This document shows positions 8,912-17,021 of a DNA stretch of 64,000 bases, in pieces (position 1 is the first letter of the stretch; each line of letters opens with the position of its first letter). The notes beneath the pieces are model-generated. The model had not been told where the DNA came from, did not search any database, and worked only from the letters and a program-made list of their open reading frames with translations. A program made the translations under genes and the position numbers. Origin of the DNA: Sphingopyxis sp. TUF1 (lineage in GTDB: Bacteria > Pseudomonadota > Alphaproteobacteria > Sphingomonadales > Sphingomonadaceae); the NCBI RefSeq assembly GCF_036687315.1, contig NZ_CP144683.1:2674001-2738000 (forward strand), written 5' to 3'.

Positions 8912-9337
8912 CTAGCCGGGGATGCGCTCGACATAGAGGATATTGGTAATTCGTCCGCCCTCGACCTGATAGACGGTCAGTTCGTCGGCGGTGCCGCCGT
9001 TTGCCAGTCCGGTGACGCGGTCGCGGACCATGACCTTGTCGCCGAGCCGGATGAGGGCAACGATTTCGACATGGAGGTCGGGGTTGGCGGCAAAGGATTT
9101 TTCATATGTGCGCCGGTTGTGCTCGACCCCCTCCGACGTCATCTGGCCGGGGAAGCGAAACTTCCGGATGGCGGGGTCATAAAGTCCGAGGAAACGGTCG
9201 ATGTCGCCGGCATTGGCGGCGTCTGTATAGGCGCGGACGACGGCCTCGGGATCGGTTGGTGGGGCGGAGGGCGCTTCAGCACTTGCCGGGCTGGCGACGG
9301 CGAGCAGGGCGGCACAGGACAGGATTCGGAAGAACAT
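8912..9337 (-). CDS. Exported SnoaL/NTF2-like protein
   Basis: The 141-residue protein has a signal peptide (residues 1-20, hydrophobic, ending S-P-A-S-A-E-A) and then an NTF2-like domain with V-V-R-A-Y-T-D-A-A-N-A-G-D-I-D-R-F-L-G-L-Y-D, N-R-R-T-Y-E-K-S-F and a C-terminal strand V-E-G-G-R-I-T-N. Many such periplasmic family members are of unknown activity. It follows the methyltransferase gene by 42 bp on the same strand, so the two are probably co-transcribed. Confidence 0.75.
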   Translation of the reverse strand: MFFRILSCAALLAVASPASAEAPSAPPTDPEAVVRAYTDAANAGDIDRFLGLYDPAIRKFRFPGQMTSEGVEHNRRTYEKSFAANPDLHVEIVALIRLGDKVMVRDRVTGLANGGTADELTVYQVEGGRITNILYVERIPG

Positions 9338-9379
9338 GGAATTTCCTTTGTTGCGGAGAGATAGGTGAGGGGAGCGCGA

Positions 9380-10195
9380 TCAAGTCGCGGACGCGATCGC
9401 CTTGAAAAAAGTGTAGCAGAAGGTGCCGTCGGGCTCGGCCGCCCGGTGCAAGGCGCGGATGCCCGCGTCGAAGCGGTCCGCCTCGACAAGGCCGGCGTCG
9501 ACGGCAGGCTCGCGCACCCCTGCGATCATCGCGGCGAAGGTCCGGCGCGTGAACAGGTCGGACATGTCCGACCGTGCGCCGTCGGCATAGACCAATCGCG
9601 GCGAAACTTCGGCTGCCGCGAACCCTGCTTCGATCAGTAACGGATAGAGGCGGCGGCCGATGTTCGGGTCACCGCCCGCAGCGCGCTGAAGCTTCACCAG
9701 CGCCTCAACCGCGGCGTGAGCGGCGTCGCTGTCAGGGTGGAGACAGGTCGTTCCGTGGTCACCTTCGACAACCGTGATTGTCCCGCCCTCGCGCAAAAGG
9801 GAACGCAAGAGACGCAGCGCCGCAAGCGGCTCTGCCAGATGTTCGAGGACGAAGCAGACGAAGATATGATCGAACGACGCGCGGGCAAAGGGCAGGTCGA
9901 AGATGTCGGCCGCGATAAACCGAACGTCCTCCAGCCCCGCTGCCGCGGCGCGCGCTTTGGCCGCCGCCAGCGACGTTTCGGATATATCGACCGCCGTCAG
10001 GTCGATGCCGGGGCTCGACTGTGCGAGCCGCACCGTCTGCGCACCGACCCCGCAGCCCACTTCGAGGACGCGGCTGCCCGGCGGATAGACGGTGTCGGCG
10101 TGGAGCAGCGAGGCTAGCGCCGACGCCTGATCCTCCAGCCGCGCGCTTTCGCCGGTCTCATAGCCGTGCACATAATCGCGAACCTGATGCTCCAT
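9380..10195 (-). CDS. Class I SAM-dependent methyltransferase
   Basis: The 271-residue protein has the Rossmann methyltransferase motif I E-V-G-C-G-V-G (near residues 45-51), motif II acidic residue in L-T-A-V-D-I-S, and the A-D-I-F-D-L-P-F region III. It resembles UbiE/Methyltransf_11 enzymes acting on small molecules. The start at 10195 was chosen because AGGAGG lies seven bases upstream; a longer reading from 10234 lacks such a site. It is 75 bp downstream of the AraC-type regulator on the same strand, which may control it. Substrate unknown. Confidence 0.82.
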   Translation of the reverse strand: MEHQVRDYVHGYETGESARLEDQASALASLLHADTVYPPGSRVLEVGCGVGAQTVRLAQSSPGIDLTAVDISETSLAAAKARAAAAGLEDVRFIAADIFDLPFARASFDHIFVCFVLEHLAEPLAALRLLRSLLREGGTITVVEGDHGTTCLHPDSDAAHAAVEALVKLQRAAGGDPNIGRRLYPLLIEAGFAAAEVSPRLVYADGARSDMSDLFTRRTFAAMIAGVREPAVDAGLVEADRFDAGIRALHRAAEPDGTFCYTFFKAIASAT

Positions 10196-10270
10196 ATGAC
10201 CTCCTGGTGATTGACCGGAAGTCGGATGGCGCAATCGCCCGGCCGGGTCTTGAACGAAATTGCGGTGGGG

Positions 10271-11065
10271 TCAGCGCCGGGCGGCGGTATAGGCGCCGGG
10301 TGTCAGGCCAAAGCGGCGCGCGAAGGCGCGCGTCATATGGCTCTGGTCGGCGAAGCCGGCCGCAGCGGCGGCGTCGGCCAGCGCTGCGCCCTCAACGATC
10401 AGGTGGCGTGCGGTCTCCACCCGCCGTTGCACGAGATACGCATGCGGCGTCAGACCGACCGACCGGGCGAAGGATCGCAGCAACTGGAACCGGCCGAGAC
10501 CCGACGCCGCCGCAAGATCGGCCAGCGTGACCGGCGCCGCCGGATCTTCATCGATCATCGCCCGCGCGATCGCGATCCCGGGCGTTCCGCGATCGGCGTG
10601 GCGGTGCTGTCCGCCGAGCGCTGCGACGGTCGCAAGCAATAATTCTTCGTGCCGCATCGCACCTTGGGCGACAACCGCGGTATCGAAGAGTCGCCTCGCG
10701 AGGTTCGCCGCACGGGGATCGCGCAGCACCGGGTGGTCGAGTTCGAAGCTGCCGGATCGGGCCGGCCAGATGTCTTCGGCCGCCCGGTTCACGACCGCGG
10801 GATCGAAGTAAAGGATTCGCCAGCTGCGCCCGTCGTCGCCGACGGGCGCGCCATCATGGACCTCGCCCGGATTGACGGTGATGACATCGCCGGGTCCAGC
10901 CTCCATTTGCCCGCGGCCACTGAGTGACATCTGGCCGCCGCTTTCGATCACCCCGATGCCGAACTGCTCGTGCATGTGCCGGGCGAACGCGCGCCGCGAT
11001 CGCGCGACCACCGCGTGCGTGCCCGGTGTCTGGCATTTCAGAAGCTCAAAGTCAGCCGATCGCAT
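10271..11065 (-). CDS. AraC-family transcriptional regulator
   Basis: The 264-residue protein has an N-terminal cupin-like sensing half (H-E-Q-F-G-I-G near residue 30, P-G-D-V-I-T-V-N-P-G-E-V-H) and a C-terminal double helix-turn-helix of the AraC type (L-A-D-L-A-A-A-S-G-L-G-R-F-Q-L-L-R-S-F, then A-A-A-A-G-F-A-D-Q-S-H-M-T-R-A-F). This resembles the AraC-ligand-binding (PF02311) group. The ATG at 11065 is preferred over a farther upstream one because the domain begins there. It probably regulates the methyltransferase and NTF2-like genes that follow. Confidence 0.84.
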   Translation of the reverse strand: MRSADFELLKCQTPGTHAVVARSRRAFARHMHEQFGIGVIESGGQMSLSGRGQMEAGPGDVITVNPGEVHDGAPVGDDGRSWRILYFDPAVVNRAAEDIWPARSGSFELDHPVLRDPRAANLARRLFDTAVVAQGAMRHEELLLATVAALGGQHRHADRGTPGIAIARAMIDEDPAAPVTLADLAAASGLGRFQLLRSFARSVGLTPHAYLVQRRVETARHLIVEGAALADAAAAAGFADQSHMTRAFARRFGLTPGAYTAARR

Positions 11066-11200
11066 CGCGCCACTGTGCCACCGCGATGCCCCCCGACGCA
11101 ACGGCCTATCGCCAAGCCTTCTAGCGGACCAAAGTATGCCGCGATCAGCCCTCGCTACAGGGCCGATCCCGAACCGCTGAAGCAAACCGCTCTTCGCGCG

Positions 11201-11446
11201 TCAGTCGATCGAGCCATTATTTGGAAGCGTATCCGCGGGCTCTGCGGCTTCGGTAAACGTGGTGCCACTGCCGGGATCGTGGCACCGCCGCGGATAGCTG
11301 AGCATCGCGGGATTGCCGCGCGCCAGGCATTCTTCGAAGTTGCGCGGCGGTTTGGCGTCGAGCGCGCAGCCTGCGACCGACAATAGCAACAGGGCCGCCG
11401 CGCCGATCGTCGAGATGTTTTGCGCATGTTTCGGGCGAGCGGTCAT
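11201..11446 (-). CDS. Small hypothetical lipoprotein
   Basis: The 81-residue product has a lipoprotein signal peptide with lipobox L-S-V-A-G-C (Cys27), then about 54 residues holding two further Cys (E-C-L and R-C-H) that could form a disulfide. No family is recognised. It overlaps the stop of the Lrp-type gene by 4 bp on the same strand, so it is translationally coupled to the regulator. Coding is supported by the coupling and lipobox, not by any known homologue. Confidence 0.55.
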   Translation of the reverse strand: MTARPKHAQNISTIGAAALLLLSVAGCALDAKPPRNFEECLARGNPAMLSYPRRCHDPGSGTTFTEAAEPADTLPNNGSID

Positions 11447-11913
11447 TCGAAGCCCAGCGGCAGTTCGGTTGTCGCCTTGATCTCGGACAGTGCAACGGTC
11501 GAGTTGATTTCCTGGACGCCGGGCAGCTTGCTCAGCTGATCGAAGAAAAACCGTTCATAGGCATCGATGTCGCGCGCGACGATGCGCAGCATGAAATCGG
11601 TTGTGCCCATCAGCACATAGGCATCGAGAACCTCGGGAAAGCCCTGGATCGTGGCGCTGAACTCGTCGAGGTTGGCGCGGCCGTGGGCGTTGAGCTTTAC
11701 CTGCGCAAAGACATGCGCGTTGAGCCCGACCTTGCGGCGATCGACGATCGCGACGCGCTTCCGGATGAAACCCTCGCGCTCGAGCCGGTCGATGCGGCGC
11801 CAGCAGGGCGACACGGACAGGCCGACGCGCTCGGCGATTTCGGCCGTCGTCTGATTCGCGTCGCGTTGCAATTCGCGGAGAATCTTTATCTCAAATGGAT
11901 CAAGGTCGGTCAT
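11443..11913 (-). CDS. Lrp/AsnC-family transcriptional regulator
   Basis: The 156-residue protein has an N-terminal winged helix (I-L-R-E-L-Q-R-D-A-N, then A-E-I-A-E-R-V-G-L-S-V-S-P-C-W-R-R-I-D-R-L) and a C-terminal RAM (ligand-sensing) domain (L-M-G-T-T-D-F-M-L-R-I-V-A-R-D). It should form octamers or dimers that respond to an amino acid. It is divergent from a leucine-dehydrogenase-type gene, so control of branched-chain or aromatic amino acid oxidation is likely. TCAATGA boxes in the shared 124-bp gap are candidate operators, one of them overlapping its own start codon. Confidence 0.9.
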   Translation of the reverse strand: MTDLDPFEIKILRELQRDANQTTAEIAERVGLSVSPCWRRIDRLEREGFIRKRVAIVDRRKVGLNAHVFAQVKLNAHGRANLDEFSATIQGFPEVLDAYVLMGTTDFMLRIVARDIDAYERFFFDQLSKLPGVQEINSTVALSEIKATTELPLGFE

Positions 11914-11972
11914 TGATTTCGCATATCAGTCAATGAACGAAAATTCTATCCTCTAGATCTGTCACTCAATGA
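11910..11972. promoter_or_regulatory. Candidate Lrp operator region (three TCAATGA boxes)
   Basis: In the gap between the divergent lrp-type and dehydrogenase genes there is TCATTGA at 11910-11916, and TCAATGA at 11930-11936 and 11966-11972. The first two are in inverted orientation 20 bp apart. This fits autoregulation plus control of the neighbour, but binding is an inference. Confidence 0.4.
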
Positions 11973-12037
11973 AATTGCGATCAAGAACGCCCCGCCGGGT
12001 GGTGCAATAAGCACCGCGCCATTCAAGGAGAGTTTTC

Positions 12038-13090
12038 ATGGTCGTCCGTCTTGCCCGCCTGGCCCCGCCGCTCGAATGCGTGCGCCTCTATGATCTCGAA
12101 GCCGGCCTCGACGGATTCATCGCGATTCACTCGACCGCGCTTGGGCCGGGGGCGGGTGGCTGTCGCCTGTGGTCTTACCCCGACGCCAGCCACGCGCTCG
12201 CCGACGCGGTGCGGCTCGCCGAGGGGATGAGCTACAAGAACGCGCTTGCCGGACTGCCGCTCGGCGGCGCGAAGGCGGTGCTGCGGCGGCCCGAGGGTGA
12301 ATGGGACCGCGTGGCGCTGTTCCGTGCCTTCGGCCGCGCGGTCGAGGAACTGGGCGGGATTTACGTCACTGCCGAAGACGTCGGGACGAATGTCGAGGAC
12401 ATGCAGGAAGTCGCGCAAACGTCGCGCCACGTCGCCGGCCTGCCCTCGACCGAGGGGCGTGCGGGCGGAGATCCGTCACCATGGACTGCCAAGGGCGTGT
12501 TCGATGCGATGGCGGTCGCGGCCGAGTTTGCGCTGGGCCGGGGGCTCGACGGCCTGACCGTCGCGGTGCAGGGCACGGGCAATGTCGGCGCCGACCTGTG
12601 TCGCCGTCTGGCCGATGCCGGTGCGCGGCTGATGATCGCCGATGTCAATCCGGTACGCCGCGACCGTTTGAAAGCCGTGCTAGGCGCAGAAGTTGTCGAC
12701 GTGTCCGAAATCGCCACAGTGGAAGCCGACATCTTCGCGCCCTGTGCGCTCGGCGGCGTACTCGACCGTCACACGGTCGCGGGCATGAAGGCAAAGCTCG
12801 TCTGCGGCGCGGCGAACAACCAGCTTGCCAGCCCCGACGTTGCCGCGCTGCTGCTCGATCGCGGGATCGTCTATGCGCCCGACTATGTCGTCAACGCGGG
12901 CGGCATCATCAACGTGTCGGCGGAATATCTGGGCGAGGACGTCCGCGACGTCGAACTGCGCGTCGCCGAAATCGGCCCGCGGGTCGGCGCGCTGCTCGAA
13001 CGCGCGGCGCGGGAACGGCGCTCGCCCGCGTTCGTCGCCGACGAAATGGCCGAAGAAGTGATCGCGGGCGCGCAGCGTGCGGCCGCCTGA
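12038..13090 (+). CDS. Leucine/Glu/Phe/Val dehydrogenase family enzyme
   Basis: The 350-residue protein should oxidatively deaminate a branched-chain or aromatic amino acid with NAD. Seen: the catalytic Lys of G-L-P-L-G-G-A-K (residues 70-77), preceded by G-P-G-A-G-G-C-R, and the dinucleotide motif V-Q-G-T-G-N-V-G-A (near 190) in the C-terminal Rossmann domain, with A-A-N-N-Q-L beyond. Length fits leucine dehydrogenase (about 350-365). A GGAGA ribosome site precedes the ATG. It is divergent from an Lrp regulator and overlaps a small ACT-like gene; substrate choice between leucine and phenylalanine is open. Confidence 0.88.
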   Translation: MVVRLARLAPPLECVRLYDLEAGLDGFIAIHSTALGPGAGGCRLWSYPDASHALADAVRLAEGMSYKNALAGLPLGGAKAVLRRPEGEWDRVALFRAFGRAVEELGGIYVTAEDVGTNVEDMQEVAQTSRHVAGLPSTEGRAGGDPSPWTAKGVFDAMAVAAEFALGRGLDGLTVAVQGTGNVGADLCRRLADAGARLMIADVNPVRRDRLKAVLGAEVVDVSEIATVEADIFAPCALGGVLDRHTVAGMKAKLVCGAANNQLASPDVAALLLDRGIVYAPDYVVNAGGIINVSAEYLGEDVRDVELRVAEIGPRVGALLERAARERRSPAFVADEMAEEVIAGAQRAAA

Positions 13091-13344
13091 TGCACCGCTT
13101 TGAAATCGACGCGATTCCCGACGCACAATCGCTGCCGCGCGTCGTCAATTTTTTCGCGCAGCGCGCGCTGATCCCGGCCGCAACGACGATGCGCCTGTTG
13201 CCGACGCATATGCGCATCGAGATTGTCGTCGCCGGGCTGAACGCTGCGCAGGCTGCCGTTATCGCCGCCAAGCTGGACGAGGGGGTGGCGGTTTTGCGAT
13301 CCGATGTCGCCGCCGTCGATCTGCCGCTCCGTCTCGCCGGCTGA
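13090..13344 (+). CDS. Small ACT-like domain protein
   Basis: This 84-residue protein overlaps the dehydrogenase stop (TGATG), so it is co-translated. Its order F-E-I-D-A-I-P-D-A-Q-S-L-P-R-V-V-N-F-F-A-Q-R, then a strand M-R-I-E-I-V-V-A-G-L, then A-A-Q-A-A-V-I-A-A-K-L, suggests the beta-alpha-beta-beta-alpha-beta fold of ACT or acetolactate-synthase-small-subunit domains. It might sense an amino acid for the upstream enzyme or be a small homologue of IlvM/IlvN (inference). No close family is recognised. Confidence 0.62.
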   Translation: MHRFEIDAIPDAQSLPRVVNFFAQRALIPAATTMRLLPTHMRIEIVVAGLNAAQAAVIAAKLDEGVAVLRSDVAAVDLPLRLAG

Positions 13345-13446
13345 CCGTTTTCAACTTTTTCTTTCGCAAGAAGGAGGCGAGGGCGACTTGCCCTGCGACG
13401 CCGCGCATGCAACGGCCGCGCTGACGAAGTGCGGGAGAAAAGCGCA

Positions 13447-14670
13447 ATGCAGTTCGACGTGGTGATCGTTGGTGCCGGGCATGGCGGGGCCCAGGTGGCG
13501 GTGGCGCTGCGCACCCAGAAGTTCGACGGCAGCATCGCGATTATCGGCGACGAACCCGAGCTTCCCTACGAACGCCCGCCGCTGTCGAAGGAATATTTCG
13601 CAGGCGAGAAGGAGTTCGAGCGCATCCTGCTGCGCCCCGCCAAATATTGGGACGAGCGCGAGGTGACGATGCTGCTCGGCCAGCGCGTCGTTTCGGTCGA
13701 TCCTGCCGCGCACAGCGTCTCCACCGCCGCGGGGCAGGCAATCGGATATGGCAAGCTCGTCTGGGCAACCGGCGGCAGCCCGCGGATGCTCCCCATCGCG
13801 GGCGGCGACCTGCCCGGCGTGCAGGGCGTGCGAACGCGCGCCGACGCCGATGCGATGAAGGCGGCGTCGCTGACTGCCGATCAGATCGTTGTCATCGGCG
13901 GCGGCTATATCGGGCTCGAGGCGGCCGCGGTGCTCCGCAAGGCGGGCAAGAAAGTCGTGTTGCTGGAGGCGCTTGACCGCGTGCTGGCGCGCGTCGCAGG
14001 GACCGAGCTCTCGCGCTTTTTCGAAAAGGAGCATCGCGATCATGGCGTCGATCTGCGCCTCGGCGTGTGCGTCGACGCGATCGAAGGCGACACCCGCGTC
14101 ACCGGGGTGCGGCTGGCGGACGGCGAAGTGATCCCCGCCGACCTCGTCATCGTCGGCATAGGCATCGTGCCGGCGGTCGAACCGTTGATCGCCGCGGGCG
14201 CGGCGGACGGCAACGGTGTGCTCGTCGATCGTTTCTGCAAAACGAGCCTGCCCGACATCTTTGCGATCGGCGACTGCGCCGCGCACGCGAATGATTTTGC
14301 CGAAGGCGCGGTAATCCGCCTTGAATCGGTGCAGAACGCCAATGATCAGGCGAATGTCGTCGCCAAGCACATCGTCGGCGACGAAGTGCCGTATCAGGCG
14401 ATCCCGTGGTTCTGGTCGAACCAATATGATCTGAAGCTCCAGACAGCGGGCCTTTCGACTGGGCACGATCAGGCGGTGCTGCGCGGCGATCCCGCCAGCC
14501 GAAGCTTTTCGGTCGTCTATCTCAAGGCGGGGAAGGTCATCGCCATCGATTGCGTCAATGCGACGAAGGATTATGTGCAGGGCCGGATGATCGTCACCGC
14601 CGGGCTTCGCGCGACGCCCGAGCAGCTTGCCGATACTGAAACGCCGCTGAAGGCGCTGCTCCCCGGCTAA
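13447..14670 (+). CDS. FAD-dependent ferredoxin/rubredoxin-type NAD(P)H reductase
   Basis: The 407-residue flavoprotein should move electrons from NAD(P)H to a small iron-sulfur protein. It has two Rossmann motifs (V-I-V-G-A-G-H-G-G at residues 6-14; [11 protein letters not shown] near 147), the FAD-ribityl motif [10 protein letters not shown], and the P-Y-E-R-P-P-L-S-K signature of ferredoxin reductases of mono- and dioxygenases and P450s. No redox-active Cys pair is present, so it is not a disulfide reductase. The start at 13447 has GGGAGA upstream. The partner ferredoxin is not in view nearby. Confidence 0.88.
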   Translation: MQFDVVIVGAGHGGAQVAVALRTQKFDGSIAIIGDEPELPYERPPLSKEYFAGEKEFERILLRPAKYWDEREVTMLLGQRVVSVDPAAHSVSTAAGQAIGYGKLVWATGGSPRMLPIAGGDLPGVQGVRTRADADAMKAASLTADQIVVIGGGYIGLEAAAVLRKAGKKVVLLEALDRVLARVAGTELSRFFEKEHRDHGVDLRLGVCVDAIEGDTRVTGVRLADGEVIPADLVIVGIGIVPAVEPLIAAGAADGNGVLVDRFCKTSLPDIFAIGDCAAHANDFAEGAVIRLESVQNANDQANVVAKHIVGDEVPYQAIPWFWSNQYDLKLQTAGLSTGHDQAVLRGDPASRSFSVVYLKAGKVIAIDCVNATKDYVQGRMIVTAGLRATPEQLADTETPLKALLPG

Positions 14671-15287
14671 GCGTCCAACGACGGCGCGTCGCCCAGCGCT
14701 TTCTTGAGCGTCGTCTTGATGTTGCGGAGCAGGCGGCGCAGCGCAATAATGACCACCACCGCAGCGACCGCAAGCAGGACCGCGATAACGATCGCGAGCG
14801 GCGGAAACGCAATTGCGAGCGCGAGCAGACCGCCGGTCGCGACATCTTCCCCCGTCGATACCACCGCGTTGCTGACGGGTTCGGGGCTGACATTGACGAC
14901 CGCGCGCGTCGTCGCCTTCGCGCCATGGCTCAGTAGCGCGCCCCCGCCGCCGAGCAGGAAGGCGACCACCTGCCACGCCGGGTCCGACGTATCGACGAGC
15001 GCCAGCGCGAGCAGTGCGCCGCCCAGCGGACGGATAACGCTGTGGACCGCGTCCCACACCGAATCGACCCAGGCGACTTTGTCAGCCAGGAATTCGGCGA
15101 TCGTGCCGACCGCAGCAACGCCGAGCACCCACGGGTTTGCGAGCACCTGGAGCGCCGCCAGATGTTCGGGGAGCGGCAACCAGCCGAAATGCATCGCCAC
15201 TCCGGTCGCCAATATGGTGAGGTAAAGCCGCCAGCCGGCGAGCAGACTCAGGCTGCCTGCGACCCCTAAAATCTCGACGATTCCCAA
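14667..15287 (-). CDS. DUF4126 membrane protein
   Basis: The 206-residue protein has hydrophobic segments near residues 10-30, 55-80, 90-110, 118-135 and 150-180, and the L-P-L-P-E-H-L-A and [15 protein letters not shown] stretches seen in DUF4126 proteins. It is an inner-membrane protein of unknown role. Its 3' end overlaps the reductase stop by 4 bp on the opposite strand, so the two genes are convergent. Confidence 0.75.
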   Translation of the reverse strand: MGIVEILGVAGSLSLLAGWRLYLTILATGVAMHFGWLPLPEHLAALQVLANPWVLGVAAVGTIAEFLADKVAWVDSVWDAVHSVIRPLGGALLALALVDTSDPAWQVVAFLLGGGGALLSHGAKATTRAVVNVSPEPVSNAVVSTGEDVATGGLLALAIAFPPLAIVIAVLLAVAAVVVIIALRRLLRNIKTTLKKALGDAPSLDA

Positions 15288-15397
15288 TGGCCTGCTCCCC
15301 GCCTAACCGTTTGGCACCGGACGGCATCTTGCACCCTCGCACGCGCGCCCGCAATGGCGGGATGACAAGGCCGAGCGGCGGGGTTATCGCCAAAGTC

Positions 15398-16195
15398 ATG
15401 AGCGATGACATTATGCCATCCGTGCCCGAGGCGCGCCTGCCCGATGGCGCCATTCCCGCCGCGACGCTGGTCATCATGCGGCCGTCGGACAGCGGCGGCG
15501 CCGACGAGATATTGATGGTCAAGCGGTCGGCGAACATGGCTTTCGCTGCCGGTGCAGTCGTCTTTCCCGGTGGCCGGGTCGATCCCGACGATCACGAAGT
15601 TGCGCGCCGCCACGCGCCGGATATTGATCCCGCGGACGGGGCCGCACGCGTTGCAGCGCTGCGCGAAACGCTGGAGGAAACCGGGCTGGCGGTCGGGTGG
15701 CCCGGCCTTGTCGAACGCGACGTCGCCGACGTGCGGCGTGCATTGCTGGGCGGAACGCTGCTGTCGGACATATTGGCGACGCGCGACGAGCGAATCGCAT
15801 TGGAATCGCTCGTTCCTTTCGCGCGATGGTGTCCCAATTTCAAAGAGGCACGAACCTTCGACACGCGCTTTTATGCCGTCGCCGCGCCGCCGCACAGCCA
15901 CGAACTCACCGTCGAAGAGGCCGAGCACAGCCATATTTTCTGGGCGAGCGCCGCGGCGACGCTGGCGATGGCCGACCGCGGCGAGGCATCAGTGATATTT
16001 CCAACGCGCCGGAATCTGGAGCGCCTCGCACAAGTGCCGGACTTCCCCGGTTTTTCTGCGCATTCGCGCGACTATCCGGTCGAACTCATTACGCCATGGA
16101 TCGAAGATCGCAATGGCCGCTCGCACCTCTGCATCCCCCCGCATCTCGGCTATCCCGTGACCAGCGAGCCGTTCGACAGGGTGCGGCGTGGATGA
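15398..16195 (+). CDS. NUDIX hydrolase
   Basis: The 265-residue protein carries a Nudix box with A-A-L-R-E-T-L-E-E-T-G (R-E-x2-E-E-x-G core) after a G-A-V-V-F-P-G-G-R-V-D strand, so it should hydrolyse a nucleoside-diphosphate-linked compound. It is a long form, with about 110 extra residues after the box, similar to Nudix proteins annotated as distant CoA or NUDT19-like. The start is uncertain: ATG at 15362 is also in frame, and a still longer reading would overlap the divergent DUF4126 start. Substrate unknown. Confidence 0.78.
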   Translation: MSDDIMPSVPEARLPDGAIPAATLVIMRPSDSGGADEILMVKRSANMAFAAGAVVFPGGRVDPDDHEVARRHAPDIDPADGAARVAALRETLEETGLAVGWPGLVERDVADVRRALLGGTLLSDILATRDERIALESLVPFARWCPNFKEARTFDTRFYAVAAPPHSHELTVEEAEHSHIFWASAAATLAMADRGEASVIFPTRRNLERLAQVPDFPGFSAHSRDYPVELITPWIEDRNGRSHLCIPPHLGYPVTSEPFDRVRRG

Positions 16196-16263
16196 TCGAC
16201 CCGAAAACAATCTATCGCTTATTTAGAATTTACTAAGATTTCAGGATGTAGGGCAAAACGTCG

Positions 16264-16292
16264 TTGCAATTGCTGAAGCCTGTGCTTAGAAA
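16264..16292 (+). promoter_or_regulatory. Sigma-70-type promoter for the small membrane protein
   Basis: TTGCAA at 16264-16269 and TAGAAA at 16287-16292 are 17 bp apart. They lie 73 bp before the start codon of the small protein. Confidence 0.5.
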
Positions 16293-16364
16293 GGCCGGGC
16301 AGAAGCAGACCGGGGAAGTGCCGCGGTGTGATTCGACAATAGTATCCAGTGGACGGAGAAAAAG

Positions 16365-16592
16365 ATGAACCTGCTTAAGAAAGCTGCGATCTCCCTCGCA
16401 GCCACCTCGATGATTGCGGCGCCTGTCGCGGCATCGGCTGCTCCGGCGGCACGCGCTGCTTCGGCGGTTGACGGTCAGAGCGAACTCGAAGGCAGCACGA
16501 GCTGGATCATCGCGGTCCTCGCTCTCGCAGCTGTCATCGGCGGCATCATCATCGCGTCGGACAACGACGACGATGAACCGACCAGCCCGTAA
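16365..16592 (+). CDS. Small exported/membrane protein, acidic tail
   Basis: The 75-residue product has an N-terminal signal-like segment (K-K-A-A-I-S-L-A-A-T-S-M-I-A-A-P-V-A-A-S-A-A), then a short polar stretch, a second hydrophobic segment (S-W-I-I-A-V-L-A-L-A-A-V-I-G-G-I-I-I-A) and an acidic end D-N-D-D-D-E-P. It has a good ribosome site (ACGGAGAAAAAG), its own promoter and a strong hairpin after it, so it is a single-gene unit. Similar small proteins occur in sphingomonads, with no known role. Confidence 0.72.
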   Translation: MNLLKKAAISLAATSMIAAPVAASAAPAARAASAVDGQSELEGSTSWIIAVLALAAVIGGIIIASDNDDDEPTSP

Positions 16593-16615
16593 GATCGGCT
16601 GATCGCTAAAGATAC

Positions 16616-16648
16616 CAAAGGGCTCCGAGCATCGCTCGGGGCCCTTTG
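16616..16648 (+). terminator. Strong hairpin terminator after small protein
   Basis: A 15-bp stem (CAAAGGGC with GCCCTTTG, and TCCGAGC with GCTCGGG) closes a 3-base loop. The upstream arm starts A-rich and the hairpin lies 23 bp past the stop codon. Confidence 0.75.
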
Positions 16649-16680
16649 TGCATTCGCGGATAATCGTTCGCGGCGGTAGG

Positions 16681-16773
16681 CGTCATTGCGAGCGCAGCGA
16701 AGTAATCCCCAGCTTTCGCTGCGTTAGTACGGTGGCTGCAGATTGCTTCGTCGCTCCGCTCCTCGCAATGACG
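16681..16773. repeat. GTCATTGCGAG-type dispersed repeat, copy 1
   Basis: The element starts CGTCATTGCGAGCG and ends CTCGCAATGACG, an inverted repeat of ~93 bp. Other copies are at 41011-41106 and 41859-41940, all between genes. Confidence 0.8.
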
Positions 16774-16949
16774 ATGCGAAGCCGGCGGGCTCAAACCCAC
16801 TTCGTGGGCGGACTTTAGAACGTCGCCGATTCTGGCTGAAATGTGATTCCTGCCTACCGGTCATCCCGGCCTTCGCCCCGATGACGAGATAAAAATGCAG
16901 CGTCTCGGCCAATCGGTCCTGTCCCAGATCGGCAAGCCTTAAATATGAA

Positions 16950-16985
16950 CCGTTCGCCCTGAGCTTGTCGAAGGGCCGTTCTTTC
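16950..16985. repeat. CCGTTCGCCCTGAGC-type repeat, half-copy
   Basis: The sequence matches the left arm of the full copy at 39269-39357, reading GAGCTTGTCGAAGGGCCGTTC. No matching right arm is seen nearby. Confidence 0.7.
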
Positions 16986-17021
16986 TTTTGGCGCCGCAGC
17001 GAAAAGGTTTGACGCGTTTGC

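Larger units (their letters stand above)
16593..17021. other. Gene-free region with terminator and dispersed repeats
   Basis: This 429-bp gap holds the 16616-16648 hairpin, a GTCATTGCGAG repeat at 16681-16773, a fragment of the CATCCCGGCCTTCGCC repeat at 16861-16885 and a half-copy of the CCGTTCGCCCTGAGC repeat at 16950-16985. No plausible gene is seen in it. Confidence 0.6.
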
